A stretch of DNA of 64,000 nt from Siphonodentalium dalli. Its lineage: Eukaryota > Mollusca > Scaphopoda > Gadilida > Siphonodentaliidae. Below the pieces are notes generated by a model. The model made no database searches. It saw only the letters and a program-made list of their open reading frames with translations, and was not told the DNA's origin. Position numbers and translations under genes: made by a program. Shown piece by piece: positions 50,184-59,885 of the stretch. How positions within the stretch are numbered: position 1 is the stretch's first letter; the number at the start of each line of letters is the position of its first letter. The DNA is taken from the NCBI GenBank assembly GCA_032622095.1, contig CP136062.1, forward strand, positions 152,328,875-152,392,874, read 5' to 3'.

Positions 50184-50730
50184 TGTGTTCTCATATTTAA
50201 CATCATCCTTTCGGATATATACAATTGATGCCGCGGAACCAGATGCAACTGCCTCAATTGAAAGGGACCATCAAAACCTCCGCGAATGGGGTCATTTGTT
50301 CGATCTCATTGTTTCCTGGTATATAAAACTGGTAAATAATACTTATGAATAATACACGTTTTAAAGGCCCAGTTAATTTTCGAATCTGCAGATCACATTA
50401 TATACAACACATTCCATAGTATATACCAATTGGAAGAAGAACCAAATATATATAAATTATACTGAATACGGAACAGATGTGGCCTAGGAGTGTCCACAAA
50501 TATTCCCAGATTCACACCAAGACTTCCACCGTTATTTATCACATAATGCATCATAATTCACAACTAAGAAACAGAGTTATTACACTTCCATTGAGAATAA
50601 TTGACTGGCAGTACAGGCCAGATCGAAATTAAGCATAGAACACACGTCGCCACCTTGAAAAAGGCAACATGTTCACAGTTGATTCGACCGGATAAGTTGA
50701 TAATACAATGTTTGGAGCTTCCACTTTCAA
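50184..50730. other. No gene recognised
   Basis: No supported feature. Phrases near 50,240 (gcggaaccagatgcaactgc) resemble 51,435-51,460 (ctcggaaccagatgtgtaga), so both may belong to one old repeat. Confidence 0.45.
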
Positions 50731-51293
50731 ATGGTATATAGCATAGAATATGTTGTATATAATGTGATCTGGGGATTCGATGGTATATAATATGGAATAT
50801 ATTGTATATAATGTGATCTGGGGATTCGATGGTATATAATATAGAATATGTTGTATATATATAATGTGATCTGGGGATTCGATGGTATATAATATAGAAT
50901 ATGTTGTATATATATAATGTGATCTGGGGATTCGATGGTATATAATATAGAATATGTTGTATATATATAATGTGATCTGGGGATTCGATGGTATATAATA
51001 TAGAATATGTTGTATATATATAATGTGATCTGGGGATTCGATGGTATATAATATAGAATATGTTGTATATATATAATGTGATCTGGGGATTCGATGGTAT
51101 ATAATATGGAATATGTTGTATATATATAATGTGATCTGGGGATTCGATGGTATATAATATAGAATATGTTGTATATAATGTGATCTGGGGATTCGATGGT
51201 ATATAATATGGAATATGTTGTATATAATGTGATCTGGGGATTCGATGGTATATAATATGGAATATGTTGTATATAATGTGATCTGGGGATTCG
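50731..51293. repeat. 49-53-bp minisatellite, about 11 units
   Basis: Units read ggggattcgatggtatataa, then tat.gaatatgttgtatat and aatgtgatct. Length alternates between 49 and 53 bp according to one or two TATA steps. The 53-bp units are grouped in the middle and the 49-bp units at the edges. Confidence 0.95.
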
Positions 51294-52154
51294 AAAATTA
51301 AACGGGCCTTTAATATATCATATGCAAAAAATAAAATAAAATAGAAAAACTAAATGTTATCGTCACTGCCATGTAAATGGACTGTTATAAGCAACACAAA
51401 TAACACTCTTCCACACTCTCTTCATGGCAACATCCTCCCTCGGAACCAGATGTGTAGAATCTGCGTACACAACGTACCATTGTACGCAGCTAGTACGTAT
51501 TATAACGGTTTCCAGGCGGCCTTCATCATTAACAGATTATGTTCCCGATATAACAGCAACCTATCTCCGATTCAATTTTACGCCACATTACTTCTTAATA
51601 GCAGGTTTATCTAACTATAATAAATTCATTAACTTTCAACGGACGTGTCGACGCAGTATAATGGGAAATTGCTTCTAGTCGCGGGCGGTTATTATCGGTT
51701 ATAATGGTTATTATTGCTATTAATACAAATCAGAGGTTGCCTTCAGCTCAAAGGTGCAAATACACAGGGTCACGAAGATCGTGTTTCACAACCAGTGTAC
51801 AACGAAATGTCGCTAGGCCAGATTCGTCACCTCAAGTTTAAAGGTACTTATTTTGTTTTGGTTTGAACATATTTATTGTGACCCACATATACATGGAATA
51901 TTTTACAACACATAATATATGGTTAATGTTGTGGGTGCACAGGGGATTGGAGCACAAGTTACCAAACTTAGTGAAGCTCCTCTCCCCTGGCGTTCAGCTG
52001 CTGATGAATTTAAGTCGATGGTGTTGCAGGAATGAAATTTGATGAGAGTTTTGTTGTTATTTGTATGGGGACGGTGTCCCATACGATCGGCTAAGTATAC
52101 ATAGGGGAACCGTCTCCCAATCAAAATCATGCAGGTTATAGTTGTGGCCATGGC
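51294..52154. other. No supported gene
   Basis: Overlapping plus frames of 86 and 84 codons (51,354-51,678) cover sequence partly similar to 49,960-50,070 (ccacactc.cttca, agtacg.attataacggt), so they look like repeat rather than gene. A 91-codon minus frame (51,903-52,178) has no motif. Confidence 0.5.
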
Positions 52155-52156
52155 AG

Positions 52157-52357
52157 GTATTAAAGGGGTATTGTACACTAAATCCGACCATTTATGGCAC
52201 CATCTCCTTTTATACTCAACAGAATATGTGCAACAAATGAATCAATTTGAGCAAAATACACTCTTGTGCTCTATGAACGATATGATTGTTGTATAATATT
52301 CTGTTGAGTATAAAAGGAGATGGTCCCATAAATGGTCGGATTTAGTGTACAGTACCC
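52157..52357. mobile_element. Foldback MITE with about 60-bp inverted arms
   Basis: The left arm starts ggggtattgtacactaaatc and runs through ccgaccatttatgg and atctccttttatactcaaca to gaatat. The right arm mirrors it and ends gtacagtacccc, with a few mismatches. The loop is about 80 bp. It abuts the dispersed repeat shared with 3.9 kb. The target duplication is unclear. Confidence 0.85.
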
Positions 52358-52371
52358 CGTCAAAGCTACAT

Positions 52372-52500
52372 GGCGGTTTGCGCTCCAAAATACACCTGAT
52401 AATATTCGATTTTGAATTTTTCCCGGTATCGAAATAGGTCGATAAACTACCTTTCTATGAGCAGTATATGTCCCAGAAGGACGCACTGAAGTCATACAAA
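52372..52500. repeat. Dispersed repeat shared with 3.9 kb
   Basis: Diverged copy of 3,885-4,030: ctccaaaatacacc, tttcccggtatcgaaatagg, tcgataaactacctttctat and acgcactgaagtcata. Confidence 0.6.
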
Positions 52501-53520
52501 ATACAACTTTGAACACTGTGTTTGGGCCCCCCCCCCCCCAAAAAAACAATACCCAAATGATGTCTGGATGATCCATTTATCTTGTAAAATAGGCAATTGG
52601 TCTGTACGTATACATGACAATGGATGCACGTGTCATCTACCTATCACCGGTGGTGACAAGAAGACAGCCTTGCTTGGCTGTCACTCCGAGTACTTTTTAC
52701 TCCGTTCTTAGTGTGCACAACACTTGCATTATTTATGTGTATATTGTATACATTGTCCATAAATTAAATGATTTTATCATAAACTTTTGTCACGCTGTTG
52801 CTTTTGTCACGTTGTTGAGTATACATTTAAGTGCACGCCAAAAAAATCGATGGCTCCCATCTAGAGATCACCCTGGAGTTTGGTGACGATCAGATGAGAG
52901 ATGTGATATGTAGGGTGTACACGCACATATTGGTGTACTAGCGCACGTCAAGTTGATCGCTGAGAACTGAGCCTTCGTTGGTGAAGAAATATGAGCCGCA
53001 TCTGGCCAACCCTTCTCCAGTCGCATATATACATGGTTGGGTATTGAGAATACATTTATTAAACTAACTGTGCTCGACTTCGTCCGGGCTATTTAGGGAT
53101 TTCTTTATGATCGCCTCCGTCTGGACAAAGAGTATTTAGTTTAGAAGGGGTTAACGTCTAGATAGTAACAATGAGCGATATCCACTATACTATTTATAAC
53201 ATTTGAGGTTTACAAAAACAGTTTCTATTTGGTCTCCATCCAAAGGAATTCGTACGGCGAGGATATGACAGGACAGCGACAAAAATCTATACGAACCTAA
53301 AATACACACAATGTGTGCATTAAAAGCATAGCATGCATTAGAAGCATCTCGGTCAGCGTGTGAATCAAGTGTGTGTAAATAATGGAATCCACTGAACATT
53401 TGACGGCCACGTTCACATGTATGATTGTTAGATAGAATGTATTCAATCCTCACAAGCTGGAGAACAATATACCAGCAAATAGACGAACCTCCGCGTTCCT
53501 CGCGTGGTGTCATCCTCAGG
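52501..53520. other. No gene recognised
   Basis: Frames of 90 codons (52,614-52,886, plus) and 107 codons (53,190-53,513, minus) have no recognisable motif or splice context. Confidence 0.5.
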
Positions 53521-53521
53521 G

Positions 53522-54052
53522 CACAGGTACCTGTTGATTATGCCATGAATCTATACTCTGGCTGACGCCCGTAGAGATCATATTCCACCAGTACAAAACC
53601 TGGGAACGTTTTGAAGTTTTGACAGGTAACCCTATAAATTCGAAAAAATAACGCAGGGAATATATTTCTTCTTTATTACCCGTTCCTTCACAATGTACTT
53701 CACTGTAGGTGAAGGTCTCAACTCGAAATTGCATGCTTTTCTTTGACTTCTGTGAGCCGATATCGCAAAAAACATCGAATTACCCGGGAGAAATTCCACA
53801 ATTTTAAGCGAGGCAAAGAAAAATCACCAGCAAAGTCACTTAAATCGTGAAATTTCGAGTTGGGACATTCAGACACAGTGAAGTACATTGTTATGGAACA
53901 TGCAATAACTATATATTCCCTGCGTTATTTTTTCGACTTTATAAGGTTCCCTGTCAAAACGTCAAAAGTTCCCATATTTTTTGCTGGTGGAATATGATCC
54001 CTACGGGCGTTAACCAGAGTGGAGATCCATGGCATGATCTAATGTACCTGGA
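53522..54052. mobile_element. 530-bp foldback element, complete copy
   Basis: Left arm 53,522-53,735 and right arm about 53,850-54,052 are inverted repeats. For example, caggtacctg.tgattatgcc opposes ggcatgatctaatgtacctg, gaaaaaataacgcagggaat opposes attccctgcgttattttttc, and ctcaactcgaaat opposes atttcgagttggg. A middle of about 115 bp separates them. Open frames on both arms (72 and 78 codons) encode mirror-related sequence and are not genes. The later duplication begins inside this element at 53,772, so copy 2 has lost the left arm. Confidence 0.85.
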
Positions 54053-54060
54053 ACAAAATG

Positions 54061-54117
54061 ACCCCACTCCCAAAAGAACATAAGAGATACTCTCTTATGT
54101 ACTTTTGGGAGTGGGGT
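54061..54117. repeat. 27-bp-arm hairpin
   Basis: Arm accccactcccaaaagaaca with taagaga pairs with tctcttatgtacttttggga with gtggggt, one mismatch, loop of 3 nt. It directly follows the foldback element and is repeated at 62,023-62,079. Confidence 0.9.
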
Positions 54118-54309
54118 ACTTTTGAAGTTCATGCATGACACTGAGGTTGGCACACATGCAGTCAGATTGCGGGCCGATGCCAATGGCTGTACCGTATACA
54201 ACAATGGAACCATACAGTCCATACTGTGACGAAGAAGTCACGGATAAATAGCAAAACTATCTGGTCTGGTCATATTCGAGTTATATATCGGACTCATGAG
54301 ACCACAGTG

Positions 54310-54425
54310 TAATTAAGGCACTAGTGCCCGTGTGAATCTTCACTGAGCTATCCCGGGCCTTTGTGGAATTAAGGCACTAGTGCCCATGTGAATCTTCGCT
54401 GTGCTATCCCGGGCCTTTGTCCGAA
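54310..54425. repeat. Two 60-bp direct repeats
   Basis: The unit aattaaggcactagtgccc, then gtgaatcttc.ctg.gctatc and ccgggcctttgt, occurs twice. It is repeated at 62,272-62,387 in the duplication. Confidence 0.9.
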
Positions 54426-54464
54426 TAAACTCACAAGCATCAGTCTGGATAGATCATGTCATTA

Positions 54465-55688
54465 TAAATATTAAAATATTTAAAACACAACACATGTAGC
54501 AGTGTACGGTGCTTTAATGTCACTGTGCTACAATACAACTTATATTATAAGGCAAGGGGAACCAATCGTAACTCAGTGCCACCCCCACCCATCTATGCAA
54601 ATCAAATCGACATCCCTGTTGCCGTGGGCCGTCTTTAGACCTGCACGCGTATACAAATACAGAAGATAACTTACCTAGATGCATTCTATAGTTGCTGCCC
54701 ATGAGAGACTGGTGTTGACGAAAGAACTGTCTCGTATTGTCATATTTAGAACAAATCTTTAAATCAAAAACCTTGCGAAAAGAAACAGCCAAACATTTTC
54801 GAACAGATGTGACCTAGTGCCGTTAAAACTCGAACAAACCACGATTCTCCTCTTTCAATTCAAGTCTCTAACTTAAAGTCTACTAGTAAGCAGTCTCGGT
54901 AAATTAGACACCTCATGACAACTACACAGACACGAACAACAATATAATACCTACTCCGTGATTAGATCACTAATTCTCTTTTAATTTCTCTCTAATTCAA
55001 ACAAACGGTGAATTAGAAGAGAGAACCAAACAGCGACATTGCATGATAATAAAATCACATCTGTGATACTAGGTCAGTAAGCGAGCAAGTGGACCGAATC
55101 ATGTTCACGTGCAGGTCAAAATGACGCGATGTTTTATTGCGACAGGGGTGCACTGAGGGGGGCGATCGAAGATGTATCTTTTTGATGTGATGTTATGCCA
55201 GTAACCGACGCGTATTTTCAGAACAGTGTATGCATATGCGGTGGATCCATCCCACTCACAGCCAACTCATTCGGCAGTAAATGGTATTATATCTACCATA
55301 GAGCGTAGGCTTTGGGTCCGTATATAACATGTAACTTGACATGGGCCCGAGTTGGTCATGCTCGCCCAGCGTCGATCTCTACTCTTGGCGAGCCGGACCA
55401 GCCCGGCAAAATGTTCTGTTATATAAATACGCACCTAATAATAACCACATATATGATATATATATAAATCAAGTTAATAAAATGACTATAGATTAATACA
55501 TGTTAGAAAGATCTTAAATGAACAGGGAAATTAATTCAATGTATTATGATTATATTATGCGTGATGATGCACACGTGACTGTATATATTACTTGTATATA
55601 TTTATTTGTAATTTGTCTTGAATGTCTTATATATAGATGGTAGACAATAAATGATGATGATGAAAAAAAAAAAAAAAAAAAAAAATTA
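54465..55688 (+). mobile_element. 1,224-bp poly(A)-ended insertion (retroposon-like)
   Basis: This segment is absent from copy 2 of the duplication, where tcatta joins directly to atattacg. ATTA stands at both edges here. The right end reads AATAAA (55,646-55,651), a gatgatgatg run and 23 consecutive A (55,663-55,685), as expected for reverse-transcribed polyadenylated RNA or a LINE 3' end. No long plus-strand frame is present. On the minus strand, 54,675-54,813 is exon-like: an AG acceptor, 46 open codons and a perfect AG|GTAAGT donor. Alternative: a deletion in copy 2 at 4-bp microhomology; the poly(A) edge favours insertion. Confidence 0.7.
54675..54813 (-). other. Exon-like segment, unidentified
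   Basis: Read on the minus strand, this 139-bp interval is preceded by cggcactag and followed by gtaagttatc, and is open without stops. Its residues include FRKVFDLKICSKYDN and FFRQHQSLMGSNYRMHL, a composition that looks protein-like. I do not recognise the family. It lies antisense to the poly(A) end of the surrounding insertion, which fits poorly with a simple processed copy of its own gene. The upstream polypyrimidine tract is weak. It could be chance. Confidence 0.25.
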
Positions 55689-56262
55689 ATATTACGCCCG
55701 TATATATAAGAGATAATATTACGCCCGTATATATATAAGAGATAAGATTACGCCCGTATATATATAAGAGATAATATTACGCCCGTATATATATAAGAGA
55801 TAATATTACGCCCGTATATATAAGAGATAATATTACGCCCGTATATATAAGAGATAATATTACGCCCGTATATATAAGAGATAATATTACGCCCGTATAT
55901 ATAAGAGATAATATTACGCCCGTATATATAAGAGATAATATTACGCCCGTATATATAAGAGATAATATTACGCCCGTATATATAAGAGATAATATTACGC
56001 CCGTATATATAAGAGATAATATTACGCCTGTATATATAAGAGATAATATTACGCCCGTATATATAAGAGATAATATCACGCCCGTATATATAAGAGATAA
56101 TATCACGCCCGTATATATAAGAGATAATATTACGCCCGTATATATAAGAGATAATATTACGCCCGTATATATAAGAGATAATATCACGCCCGTATATATA
56201 AGAGATAATATTACGCATATAAGAGATAATATTACGCCCGTATATATATAAGAGATAATATT
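55686..56262. repeat. 27-bp satellite, copy 1 (about 21 units)
   Basis: Units read tattacgcccgtatatataa followed by gagataa (27 bp). Some units have an added TA (29 bp) and one near 56,215 lacks part of the unit. Because 27 is divisible by 3, two minus frames stay open for 136-156 codons (RNIISYIYG and TGVILSLIY repeats); these are not genes. The array sits against a truncated foldback element. Confidence 0.95.
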
Positions 56263-56866
56263 CTACCAGTACAAAACCTGGGAAACTTTTTTATGTTCTG
56301 ACGTGGAACTGTATAACATTGAACAAACAATGCAGGGAATATAGCTCTTTTTTGTCAATACTTGTTCCTTAATAATCTATTTCACAGTAGGGGCTGATCC
56401 CAGCTCGAGATTGCACACTTGTTGTGACTTATGTGAGTCGATATCGCAATAAATATTGAATTTATTACCCAGGGGAAATTCCATGATTGCAAGGGACGCA
56501 AAATCGGCTCACCGTGTCACCTAATTCATGAAGTTTCGAACTGGGACCTTCACCTATATATACTGAATGTGGAATTCGTTGTTAATTAACATATATATTT
56601 TTTTTGTTTTTTGTTTTTGTTATTATTTTTTTATTGAATAGCAAAACATACACGGAATATCACAGACATACATTAGCATACGATACTTCAAGGGCGAGAG
56701 GGGAAACTATCTCACTGTCACATGCGCACTGTTAACATATATTAACTAAGTAATCAATTAGTGCATTGTTTTTCAATGTTATCAACTTTTAGCTGGTGGA
56801 GTATGATCACCACGGGCGTAGACATACTGCCAGAGTAGATATTTATGGCATGATCTCGTCTGGAAT
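56262..56866. mobile_element. Foldback element, second member, interrupted
   Basis: Diverged relative of 53,522-54,052: it starts at ctaccagtacaaaacctggg, keeps caatgcagggaatata, gagtcgatatcgcaataaa and gaagtttcgaactgggacc, and ends with tggtggagtatgatcaccac and ggcatgatct. The left end is cut by the 27-bp satellite. A 135-bp insertion interrupts it at 56,597-56,731. Confidence 0.75.
56597..56731 (-). mobile_element. 135-bp retroposon with 11-bp target duplication
   Basis: The 11-mer ttaacatatat flanks it at 56,586-56,596 and 56,732-56,742. The left edge is a T-rich run (tttttttgttttttgttttt), which is a poly(A)-like tail on the minus strand, so the element reads right to left. Its minus 5' end starts cagtgcgcatgtgacagtga. 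I see no convincing Pol III A and B boxes, so it may be a SINE or a 5'-truncated LINE. The same insertion is in copy 2, so it predates the duplication. Confidence 0.7.
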
Positions 56867-57104
56867 GTGAATGCGATCACTGGTTCTTGTTATGCACTGC
56901 GTATCCGCCACAAAGGTGGCGTTTCGACGAGGTTTATTAATTTCGAAGGGCCAGCAGGTCATAACGTGTTGCATGTGGATATTGTTCCTCACGCTGCATC
57001 GTGCATGTAGTAAGTATAAACATGAGCTATATAGCAGAGATCAAAAGTTGGCACGATAAATTTATCAATCCATGGGCCATAAATCTGCACAAAACTAATG
57101 GATT

Positions 57105-57140
57105 AATCCCGTCCATATATAAGAGAATGCACTGACACAG
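57105..57140. repeat. Half of the paired-hairpin core
   Basis: The phrase catatataagagaatgcact followed by gacacaggaactttaatg matches the right edge of the core at 43,880-43,912 (agagaatgcaatgacacagg). The opposite arm is missing. An equivalent stands at about 63,870 in copy 2. Confidence 0.5.
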
Positions 57141-57235
57141 GAACTTTAATGCTGCTCATATCTTTAATGCAAGGCATTAACGATCATGTGCCAGTGCATA
57201 CTCATCACTATCTTGCAACTGCCCATTGTGATGTT

Positions 57236-57389
57236 TTGCAATAAATTATTGTATCTTGTATTGATATCCGCTCCCTCACTGGTTCATGAGTTTAAACCCT
57301 ATTCTCAATACTCACTTCGCTTGGAAATAACAAAATCCGATAACCATGCCCAAGGTAAAGCTGATATGTTCAAACAGAGACAAAATTAA
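57236..57389. other. No gene recognised
   Basis: Short unique-looking stretch. Whether it also belongs to the duplication cannot be seen because the window ends. Confidence 0.4.
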
Positions 57390-57962
57390 GAAATTTCCAT
57401 GTCAAACAATGGCTGTAACTCTGGTAAAAATGAATGGACGAATCCTGTAGTAAATCGGTATCCTTTCACCGATCTGAGCTATCAATATACCAAAGCACAA
57501 CTGAATAAGAAGATCTTTGCCCAAGTTACAAGCTGAAATTTCGGACACAAAATTTCCAAATTTCCAAGTCAAACAATGGCCGTAACTCTGATAAAAATTA
57601 AAAGACGAAACCCGTAGTTTGTGGATATCCTTTTTCCCAACCTGTGCTCTCATCATGTCAAAGGACAATAAACCCAATAATAAAGGCACTCACAGCATAA
57701 TGGTTGTTGTGGACGCGCTGTGCACTAAGTCCAGCAAATGGTCATAACTCTGGAAAAAAGTGCGGACAAAACCTGCACTATGTGCAGATCCTTTCCACAA
57801 TGCTGGTCTACTGACATACCAAATTACATCCAAAATTGGACTATCGATATTTGAGCTGTATTTTGAAATATTTGTTACGGACCGATTGACGGAGAACGGA
57901 CTGACGGAGGTATTCACAATATACCCCCGAATCCTACTTCGGATGGTCGGAGGCATAAGAAA
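57390..57962. repeat. Mollusc-type GACGGA repeat, third block
   Basis: Three subunits share gtcaaacaatggc.gtaactc or aatggtcataactctgg, followed by an aa.cctg.a.ta.g segment and a cctttc/ccttttt segment. The block ends gattgacggagaacggactg, acggaggtattcacaatata, then ccccc...ggaggcataag, a terminal hairpin like that at 48.03 kb. Minus and plus ORFs (88, 95 and 72 codons) lie inside it. Confidence 0.65.
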
Positions 57963-58672
57963 TAGTGATGTACAGTGATAAATATCAATAACTAATTCAA
58001 GCTTAAGCGACGAGTCTCACAGTCAACAGACGTATTTCCTGGTATAGTATGCGCATGATCAATCACGTGATTTAAATAGTCCGGCAAATATGGTGTCTAT
58101 TTATGGAAGAATGCGGTAAGCCCCATCCTATATAGCCCCGTCCAACTTGGGAGGGGTTAAAAGACTAAGCTAACAATCGTATCAAATTGGAAGCTCATAA
58201 TCTTCAACCAACACATTAACCCTTGATATATTAAATGGATTCTCCAAGTCAGTTAAAAAGAGTACATCGGAATGATATATTATTGATTTGGAGGGAAGTT
58301 AAGGTGATAAAAGCAGACGACAGATAAATAAAAGTGAAGAACCATACTTAGTGAGGACATTTTTAGATAATAATTGCAACAAACGACATGTGAACTTATT
58401 ATCTGAACATTTCCAGCTGATAACTACTCATAAATGATGGTTTATTTTAGAAAGGTTTAACAGCAATTTCTCGACTTTGTCACGTTCTGTGATCAACATA
58501 CAGTACAGTACTCGTATTTCAATTTGCGCAGTACTATATTTCGCGCACCCATCGATGCGCTAATTTAAAACTGGGCGAAAAATAGTACGAGACCTAAGAT
58601 TACACCAACCCACATGGAAAATGAGAGGCAGTTGTATCTGTATATGTGCAACATATGGAACGGCCACAATGC
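57963..58672. other. No gene recognised
   Basis: No supported coding, RNA or repeat feature. Confidence 0.5.
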
Positions 58673-59655
58673 TCCGGCTCGATTTAAGCGTAATAATTTA
58701 TTCCAGTATACGTCTATGTGCAGATTGTATCATATTGTGGGCGGATCAGACTTTAAAGCATCCGCTTTCATCCTGATATAATCAACCACCATCTACATTC
58801 ACAGGATTACCCCCACGATGGTGTGCATCAGTAGCAGGCTTCGAGGATGACATGATTCCTGGTCGGACAACTGATATATTCACGGCGTCTGCAACAATCA
58901 ACGGAACATGTATCGCGTGACGCGATGGCGAATCACCACGTCGGAGATACAAACATGCATCATACCAATGAGGAGCTAATCGCGTGACGTCGGACATTAC
59001 TCCCTGACACATAGTCTGTCTGCTGCACTTTACAAGCAACGAAAGGGAATATTTTAACGTCAATTGAACTTCCGGAAATGACGCCACAATGCTCCGGGTC
59101 GATTTAAGCGTAATAGTTTATTCCAGTATGTCTATGTGCAGATTGTATCATCTTGTGGGCGGAGCAGACTTTAAAGCATCCGCTTTCATCCTGATATAAC
59201 CAACCACCCTCTATATTCACAGGATTACCCCCGTATGAATCAGTAGCAGGTTTCGAGGATGACGCGATTCCTGGTCGAACACCCGATATATTCACGGCGT
59301 CTGCAACAATCAACGGGGCATGTATCGCGTGACGCGATGGCGAATCACCACGTCGGAGATACAAACATGCATCATACCAATGAGGAGCTAATCGCGTGAC
59401 GTCGGACATTACTCCCTGACACATAGTCTGTCTGCTGCACTTTACAAGCAACGAAAGGGGATATTTTAACGTCAATTGAACTTCCGGAAATGACGCCACA
59501 ATGCTCCTGGTCGATTTAAGCGTAATAGTTTATGTCCAGTATGTCTATGTGCAGATTGTATCATCTTGTGGGCGGATCAGACTTTAAAGCATCCGCTTTT
59601 ATCCTGATATAATCAACCACACTCTACATTCACAGGATTAACCCCTGTATGAATC
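58673..59655. repeat. 402-420-bp tandem repeat, 2.4 units
   Basis: The anchor gccacaatgctcc occurs at 58,673, 59,093 and 59,495 (periods 420 and 402; the difference is an 18-bp stretch near cacgatggtgtg). Unit 3 stops near 59,655. Units are nearly identical. On the minus strand a frame starting MASFPEVQLTLKY reads through most of each unit: unit 2 gives 131 codons (59,104-59,499), but units 1 and 3 have TGA where unit 2 has TGG (about 59,197 in unit 2). No family is recognised, so I treat it as repeat, not as a gene. Confidence 0.85.
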
Positions 59656-59825
59656 ATTACATTTCGCCATACGGTTTATGTGAATCATTACATTTCGTCA
59701 TACAGTTTATGTGAATCATTACATTTCGCCATACGGTTTATGTGAATCATTACATTTCGTCATACAGTTTATGTGAACGTTTCCCGTATGAATCAGTACA
59801 TTTCGACATACGGTTTATATGAACG
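59645..59825. repeat. 31-bp tandem repeat, about 5 units
   Basis: Units read tgaatcattacatttcgcca followed by tacggtttatg. Types with cgccatacgg and cgtcatacag alternate, giving a 62-bp dimer. The last unit is diverged (cagtacatttcgacatacgg). Confidence 0.9.
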
Positions 59826-59831
59826 TTCTCG

Positions 59832-59885
59832 ATGTTCATAAACCAATAACTGAAGTCGACACTTCAGTTATTGGTTTATGAACAC
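59832..59885. repeat. Perfect 24-bp-arm palindrome
   Basis: The arm tgttcataaaccaataactg with aagt is mirrored around the centre cgac by acttcagttattggtttatg with aaca. Inverted arms are exact and the loop is itself part of gtcgac, so this is a near-perfect palindrome able to form a cruciform. It directly follows the 31-bp repeat. Confidence 0.95.

Larger units (their letters stand above)
53772..57235 (+). repeat. Segmental duplication, copy 1
   Basis: It is nearly identical to 61,734-64,000. The offset is 7,962 bp up to 54,464, then 6,738 bp after a 1,224-bp block present only here, then 6,765 bp after one 27-bp satellite unit missing here. Few substitutions are seen (ccagtacaaaac against ccagtataaaac; cgatcatgtgcc against cgataatgtgcc). 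The right limit is set by the window end. Confidence 0.95.

Noticed and set aside
53516..54222. Open frames of 70-78 codons on both strands, repeated at 61.8-62.2 kb
   Set aside because: They arise on the inverted arms of a foldback element, and are repeated only because of the recent segmental duplication.
55748..56218. Minus-strand proteins with RNIISYIYG repeats
   Set aside because: They are translations of the 27-bp satellite; two frames of the same strand are open at once, as expected from a stop-free unit whose length is a multiple of 3.
59104..59499. 131-codon minus-strand gene
   Set aside because: It lies in a tandem repeat whose other two units have a stop at the same codon, and I recognise no family. 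Kept as a repeat and as a finding.
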